Part shown: positions 28,234-33,046 of the stretch, piece after piece | Layout of the letters: the number at the start of each line of letters is the position of its first letter | How positions within the stretch are numbered: the first letter of the stretch is position 1 | Assembly: GCA_003165935.1 (NCBI GenBank) | Contig: PMXB01000149.1 | Span: 1,159 to 34,204 of the forward strand | Length of the DNA: 33,046 bases | Direction: 5' to 3' | Origin: Acidobacteriaceae bacterium | Lineage (GTDB): Bacteria; Acidobacteriota; Terriglobia; Terriglobales; Acidobacteriaceae | Notes under the pieces: model-generated | The model's input: the letters and a program-made list of their open reading frames with translations, nothing else | Told to the model about the DNA's origin: nothing | Databases searched by the model: none | Translations under genes and position numbers: made by a program

Positions 28234-29268
28234 ATGAGCAGAGAGTTGGTTTTGGTTACGGGTGGATCAGGATTCATCGGTGTGCATTGCATTTTGCAGC
28301 TTTTGCAGGCCGGATACCTAGTGCGCACCACTGTTCGCTCACATGATCGTGAGCCGGACGTCCGGGCGATGCTGCGAGTGGGCGGCGTGGAGGCGGGCGA
28401 GGCTCTCTCATTCGCGGTTGCCAACCTGACGGGGGATGCAGGGTGGCCGCAGGCTGTGGCCGGTTGCGATTACGTCTTGCATGTTGCTTCGCCGTTTCCG
28501 CTCAAGGTTCCGAAGGACGAGAATGAGCTGATCGTTCCCGCCCGGGAAGGCGCTCTCCGGGTGCTGCGCGCGGCGCGCTACGCTGGTGTTCGCCGTGTCG
28601 TTCTGACGTCCTCTTTTGCCGCCATTGGCTACGGAACTAGCCCTGGCCCTGGACCCTACACAGAGGAAGACTGGACCAATCCTGACGGTCCAGGAGTGAC
28701 TCCATACGTCAAATCCAAGACTCTAGCCGAGCGTGCGGCCTGGGATTTCATGGCCAGAGAGGGCGGCTCGCTGCAGCTATCAGTGGTGAACCCCGTCGCT
28801 GTCTTCGGGCCCGTGTTCTCCGGCGACTTGTCCACTTCGATCGCAATCGTGCAGCGCCTGCTGGATGGCGGTGTGCCCGCCTGCCCACGTCTGAAGTTTG
28901 GGGTTGTGGATGTGCGCGATGTGGCGAGCCTGCATCTGAGCGCGATGACAAATCCTGCTGCGGCGGGGGAGCGCTTCCTGGCAGTGACGGGTTCATTCAT
29001 CTCGATTCTCCAGATTGCTCAGATTCTTCGCGAGCGACTGGGTGCAGCCGCCTCACGTGTCCCGACGCACGAGATGCCGGACTGGATTCTGCGGATTGTC
29101 GGCGTTTTCGACTCCACTGTTCGGCAGATCGTGCCCGAACTGGGCAAGCACAAAGATGCGACCAGCGCCAAAGCCGAGCGCGTGCTTGACTGGAAGCCGC
29201 TTTCGGCCGAGGATTCGATTGTGGCGACGGCAGAGAGCCTGATCCAACTTGGTCTCGTGAAGCGTTAG
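28234..29268 (+). CDS. NAD-dependent epimerase/dehydratase, dihydroflavonol-4-reductase-like
   Basis: LVTGGSGFIGVHCILQLLQAGYLVRTTVRS, VLHVASPFP, RVVLTSSFAAIG, YVKSKTLAERAAW. Confidence 0.9.
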   Translation: MSRELVLVTGGSGFIGVHCILQLLQAGYLVRTTVRSHDREPDVRAMLRVGGVEAGEALSFAVANLTGDAGWPQAVAGCDYVLHVASPFPLKVPKDENELIVPAREGALRVLRAARYAGVRRVVLTSSFAAIGYGTSPGPGPYTEEDWTNPDGPGVTPYVKSKTLAERAAWDFMAREGGSLQLSVVNPVAVFGPVFSGDLSTSIAIVQRLLDGGVPACPRLKFGVVDVRDVASLHLSAMTNPAAAGERFLAVTGSFISILQIAQILRERLGAAASRVPTHEMPDWILRIVGVFDSTVRQIVPELGKHKDATSAKAERVLDWKPLSAEDSIVATAESLIQLGLVKR

Positions 29269-29376
29269 GTTGCGGAGAGCGGCGAGCAGCGGCTCGTTTC
29301 GCAGGATGAATGGGACGCTGCAACAACCCTGCGGAAACCCCTACAATAGGAAGTGAAATTCACGAACGAGGATCCC

Positions 29377-29616
29377 ATGCCGCTCTCTGGAGAAGCAATC
29401 CGCTTGATGAACTACATTGACGACGTTGCGGTCACCCTGCGCCGCATCCTGGCAGCCGCGCCGACTCTCACCCCAGAGGAAGCCGTACGTGTTGCCGAAC
29501 ACCTGGCGCAGGCGAGCCCCAGCGCAGAAGATGTGGCCCGCGCGCTCAAGGCCAACGGTGCGACGGCTCAGGTGGCAAGCATCGCAGGTGCAGGAAGCAC
29601 TCCCGCCGCGGTCTGA
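29377..29616 (+). CDS. Small hypothetical protein
   Basis: ATG at 29377 after CACGAACGAGG; located directly upstream of the dehydrogenase-like ORF. Confidence 0.55.
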   Translation: MPLSGEAIRLMNYIDDVAVTLRRILAAAPTLTPEEAVRVAEHLAQASPSAEDVARALKANGATAQVASIAGAGSTPAAV

Positions 29617-29624
29617 CGCGCGCT

Positions 29625-30152
29625 GTGGCCCTGACCATCACCATTATCGGAGCGGGTCCGCTAGGACGCTGGCTGGCCCAGGAGGCTGCTCGCGCGGGCT
29701 ACAACGTCTTTCTTGAGGACGTGATGCCGCACAATCTGCAGCACGCGCAGGAGGCACTTCGCGCGGCCCTGGGGCCGGATGCGCTGTCCACGGTCGTTTT
29801 TTCGTCGACCATCGAGGAAGCCGTTCGGTCGGCTGATCTAGCTATCGACTGCGTGCCGGACGAGCTGGAGTCGAAGTTGGAGATTCTGTGGCTTCTGGAT
29901 CGCATGGCGCCGCCGCGGACGGTGTTCGCAACGCCGACAACACGGCTGTCGATATCCGATTTGGCCGCCTGCACGTATCGGCCCGACAAAGTTGTTGGCA
30001 TGGCCGTCGAGGCAGCGAGCCTTGTTGCGGGCGTTGGGCCGGAGATCTTGCTGCGCACAACCGCGGGCACCTCGGCTGGGAGCGTGGCACTTGTGGATGA
30101 GTTCTGGCGCAGCTTGAAGTTCAACCCGAGCTTCCTGCTTGAGGGCAAATAG
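29625..30152 (+). CDS. 3-hydroxyacyl-CoA dehydrogenase NAD-binding domain protein (stand-alone N-terminal domain)
   Basis: ITIIGAGPLGRWLAQEAARAGYNVFLEDV Rossmann motif; SADLAIDCVPDELESKLEIL; GTG start. Confidence 0.8.
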   Translation: MALTITIIGAGPLGRWLAQEAARAGYNVFLEDVMPHNLQHAQEALRAALGPDALSTVVFSSTIEEAVRSADLAIDCVPDELESKLEILWLLDRMAPPRTVFATPTTRLSISDLAACTYRPDKVVGMAVEAASLVAGVGPEILLRTTAGTSAGSVALVDEFWRSLKFNPSFLLEGK

Positions 30153-30180
30153 TGCTTCTTATCCGGGCAATTCAGAGCGC

Positions 30181-31320
30181 CTACTGCTTCATGACCGCTT
30201 CGTAATAGCGAACATACTGTGGCACTACCAGGGTCGCGCAAAAGCGCTTCTGAGCAGTTTTTCGCGCGGCGTCACGCATTGCCTCGAGGCGAGTCTTGTC
30301 GCCGAGCAGGCTGAGTGCGCCCTCGGACATGGCCTTTACGTCGCCCACGGGGTAGAGAAGCCCCGTGATGCCGTCGTCGATGAGTTCGGGGACGCCCCCT
30401 ACGCGGGTTGCAATTGAAGGCACCTTGCAGGCCATTGCTTCAAGCGCGGCGAGGCCGAAGGACTCGAGCTGGCTGGGCATGAGTAGAAGGTCGGCCAGGG
30501 GCAGGAGTTCGTTCACGCTTTCCTGCTTGCCGAGGAAATGAACGCGCGCGTGGATTCCAAGGTCGCGTGCCAGCCATTCGGCCTCAGAGCGGTCGGGCCC
30601 ATCGCCCACCAGCACAAGTTGTGCAGGCATCTGGCGGACCACGTTGGCAAAGATCCGCACCACGTCCACGACGCGCTTTACCGGTCGGAAGTTGGAGAGG
30701 TGCATGAGAATTGCTTCGTCGGGCGCGGCCAGCTTGCGGCGTGCTTCGGCACGTTTCTGTTCATCGGCGATCGGGGCGTAGACATCGCAGTTGACGAAGT
30801 TTGGCACGACCTCGATACCGCGCGTCACGCCGAAGTCTTCAACAGTCTTATCTTTCAGGTAATCGGAGATGCTGGTGACCCCGTCGCTCTCCTGGATGGC
30901 GTAGCGTGTGATGGGCAAATAGCTTCGGTCGAGGCCGACGAGGGTGATGTCGGTTCCGTGCAGTGTTGTGACGAATGGCAGCCGCCGACCGCGCGTGGCA
31001 AGCATCTGCCGGGCCAGGAGCGCACTCACCGAGTGGGGGATGGCGTAGTGCACATGGAGCAGGTCGAGTTCATTGAACTCCGCGACCTCGGCCATGCGAG
31101 AGGCCAGCGCCAAGTCATAGGGCGGGAACTCGAAGAGCGGATAGCTGGAGACCGGAACCTCGTGGTAGAAGATGCCGCCGTCGCGTCCGCTGAGCCGGAA
31201 GGGCTGGGAGTAGGAGATGAAGTGGACCTCATGACCCAGCGCGGCCAATTCAATGCCTAACTCCGTGGCTACCACACCCGAGCCGCCGTAGGTGGGGTAA
31301 CAAGTGATGCCGATACGCAT
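30181..31320 (-). CDS. bshA: N-acetyl-alpha-D-glucosaminyl L-malate synthase BshA
   Basis: MRIGITCYPTYGGSGVVATELGIELAALGHEVHFISYSQPFRL and GT4 motifs (SQLESFGLAALEAMACKVPSIATRVGGVPELI). Confidence 0.92.
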   Translation of the reverse strand: MRIGITCYPTYGGSGVVATELGIELAALGHEVHFISYSQPFRLSGRDGGIFYHEVPVSSYPLFEFPPYDLALASRMAEVAEFNELDLLHVHYAIPHSVSALLARQMLATRGRRLPFVTTLHGTDITLVGLDRSYLPITRYAIQESDGVTSISDYLKDKTVEDFGVTRGIEVVPNFVNCDVYAPIADEQKRAEARRKLAAPDEAILMHLSNFRPVKRVVDVVRIFANVVRQMPAQLVLVGDGPDRSEAEWLARDLGIHARVHFLGKQESVNELLPLADLLLMPSQLESFGLAALEAMACKVPSIATRVGGVPELIDDGITGLLYPVGDVKAMSEGALSLLGDKTRLEAMRDAARKTAQKRFCATLVVPQYVRYYEAVMKQ

Positions 31321-31330
31321 TGAAAGCTCC

Positions 31331-31900
31331 TCAGTAGATGCCGGGAATCAGGCGTTTTGTTGTGTTGCAGTATTCGGTATACTGCGCGCCGAAAGCGCCG
31401 TGCAGCGCAGCCTCTTCCACATGAATTCGATAGAGCAGGGCAGCGGCTGGAAGAATGAGCACTATGGCGGCAGAGATCCAGTTTCTGTCGGCGAGTCCGA
31501 TGGCCAGAAAGATGATCAACATACCCGTGTAGGAAGGGTGGCGCACCACGCTGTAGAGACCGGAGCGATAGAGCGACTGCGAATTGCGAATAGCAACGTT
31601 GGCGCTGAATGCCTTGCCTAACGAGAAGATGGCGACCCAGCGAACTACAAGACCGGCAATGAAGAGCGGGATCACCAACAGCCGGAGCGCATGGAATCGG
31701 GGAAAGATGGGGAAATGAGTCAAATAGCGAGCGTATTCCGCGGCGGTGATGGAGCCGACGATAGTCACCCAAAGAATCACCATCGATCCGCGATCATGCA
31801 CCACGCCGCCGCTGTGGCGAGTTCTGGTGGCGATGACAATGTAGATCTCAGATGCTGTCCAGCCGTAAAGCAGGATCTTCCAAATGAGGGAAATGGTCAA
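31331..31900 (-). CDS. Isoprenylcysteine carboxyl methyltransferase family protein
   Basis: GLYSVVRHPSYTGMLIIFLAIGLA and membrane-spanning profile of ICMT-like proteins. Confidence 0.85.
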   Translation of the reverse strand: MTISLIWKILLYGWTASEIYIVIATRTRHSGGVVHDRGSMVILWVTIVGSITAAEYARYLTHFPIFPRFHALRLLVIPLFIAGLVVRWVAIFSLGKAFSANVAIRNSQSLYRSGLYSVVRHPSYTGMLIIFLAIGLADRNWISAAIVLILPAAALLYRIHVEEAALHGAFGAQYTEYCNTTKRLIPGIY

Positions 31901-32011
31901 CGGACCTCCGAGCTTGCAGACTCTGTGAGATTAACAAACTGAGGTGGGGACGCGGAGTGGGCGCCCCAGGACACACACCAACGCCATGGAACTTGCGAGT
32001 TCACAGTCAAT

Positions 32012-32905
32012 TTACGAACCGATTGACGCGTCGGTTCCATTGGATGCGATGCTCTCGAAGTTGATCAGCTCTATCTTCGGGAAATCCACGATGGCTTTGA
32101 GAGCCTGGCGCTCGATTTCGCGCGAAGCCTTGAGCCTTGTGCGGACCGAATCAAGATCGGCGTCGTGATAGCCGGGGTGGGTGACAAGTTCCCATGTGCA
32201 TTCGGGCATATGAGAGAGAGTGCGGGCAAGGCTCACTGAGTCGAGCGAGCCGGTGATCATAACGCCGATTGTGCCGTCGGTGGTGGCGAAGCCGTGCTCG
32301 GCGATGATTCTGAGAACGTGTGCCTCAAGCCCACTGAGAAACGTAACCTGCGCACGGCGAAGCCAGGGGATGCCGGCAACAGCCCGACGGCTCCACGCGG
32401 AGTCGAATGGATTTCGGATGCGTGTGATGCCGCAGGCGCGGGCGGCGCGCAGAACCGGGCGCAGGACGGGGGGAAACATGTGGGTGTGCTTGTGAGTGTC
32501 GACGTGAGTGAGATGGAGGCCACGGCTTTGCAGCCTGCAAATTTGAGCGGTGGCTTCGGCCTCGATTTCGGTGGCTAGTGCCGAGCGTAGTGAAGTCGTT
32601 GAGACGGGACTGTAGAGATCACGAACGAAACGGCCAAGCGTTTCCCGAAATGTGCCATCTGTGCGGCGCGCCAAGTTTGGGATTTCAAGGGGAGAAAGCA
32701 CTGGCAGACCGTCCGCGAGAACGACGTGGCAACCAACCCCAAGGCCTTTGTTCGCCAGTGCCAGTTCAATTGCTTCGTCTGAGGCTGGCGCATTTGCCAT
32801 GAGGGTTGTGCTGGTTAGAACGCCTGTCTGGTGCAGCTCGACGATGGCGCGGTTGACGCCTGAGGTCAGCCCGAAATCGTCGGCATTTAGAATGAGGCGG
32901 GGCAC
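32012..32905 (-). CDS. ChbG/HpnK (YdjC-like) deacetylase
   Basis: MPRLILNADDFGLTSGVNRAIVELHQTGVLTSTTLMANAPA, GCHVVLADG, LTHVDTHKHTHMFPPV. Confidence 0.88.
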   Translation of the reverse strand: MPRLILNADDFGLTSGVNRAIVELHQTGVLTSTTLMANAPASDEAIELALANKGLGVGCHVVLADGLPVLSPLEIPNLARRTDGTFRETLGRFVRDLYSPVSTTSLRSALATEIEAEATAQICRLQSRGLHLTHVDTHKHTHMFPPVLRPVLRAARACGITRIRNPFDSAWSRRAVAGIPWLRRAQVTFLSGLEAHVLRIIAEHGFATTDGTIGVMITGSLDSVSLARTLSHMPECTWELVTHPGYHDADLDSVRTRLKASREIERQALKAIVDFPKIELINFESIASNGTDASIGS

Positions 32906-33031
32906 GAGGGCAAGTCTATCAATTCGAGGCCGGATGATGAGAAGCAGAAGGGTCGGCCTTCAGAGGTTACTGACAGACCATGACCACTGGTATCATAGGT
33001 AAGGCTCTTTCGGCGCTTTTCCTACCCGCGT

Positions 33032-33046
33032 GGGCGGTTAGCTCAG
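33032..33046 (+). tRNA. 5' end of a tRNA gene truncated by the window edge
   Basis: GGGCGGT-TA-GCTCAG: 7-nt acceptor strand, U8-A9 and start of a D-arm. Confidence 0.65.

Overview
The window is a chromosomal segment, probably from the Acidobacteriota (inferred from gene content only). It is mostly housekeeping genes: SYLF-domain protein, LpxL-like acyltransferase, LpxD, XseB, a fused homocysteine methyltransferase/MTHFR, bacillithiol genes bshB1 and bshA, a phoB/phoR/pstS cluster, frataxin-like CyaY, a TetR-HlyD-ABC efflux operon, and others. The standout is at about 10.33-13.18 kb. A Ro60/Rsr (TROVE + vWA) gene is preceded by six diverged copies of a structured non-coding unit. Each unit is closed by a conserved terminal helix (GCCGG-U-GG ... 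UUCCCCGGC) with compensatory changes. Five of the six carry a perfect tRNA T-arm followed by a hairpin resembling an acceptor stem, and three of these continue into a clear D-arm, i.e. the layout of a circularly permuted tRNA. I read this as a tandem array of bacterial Y RNAs (YrlA-like tRNA mimics). The units differ in T-, D- and anticodon-like arms, and a small four-cysteine protein gene sits inside the array. The last unit lies in the 5' leader of rsr and can adopt an alternative hairpin. Other items: a duplicated terminator-like hairpin at the left edge, a TetR operator palindrome, a GACAGAT-type inverted repeat between convergent genes, and a truncated tRNA at the right edge. All calls were made by eye; no searches or folding programs were run.
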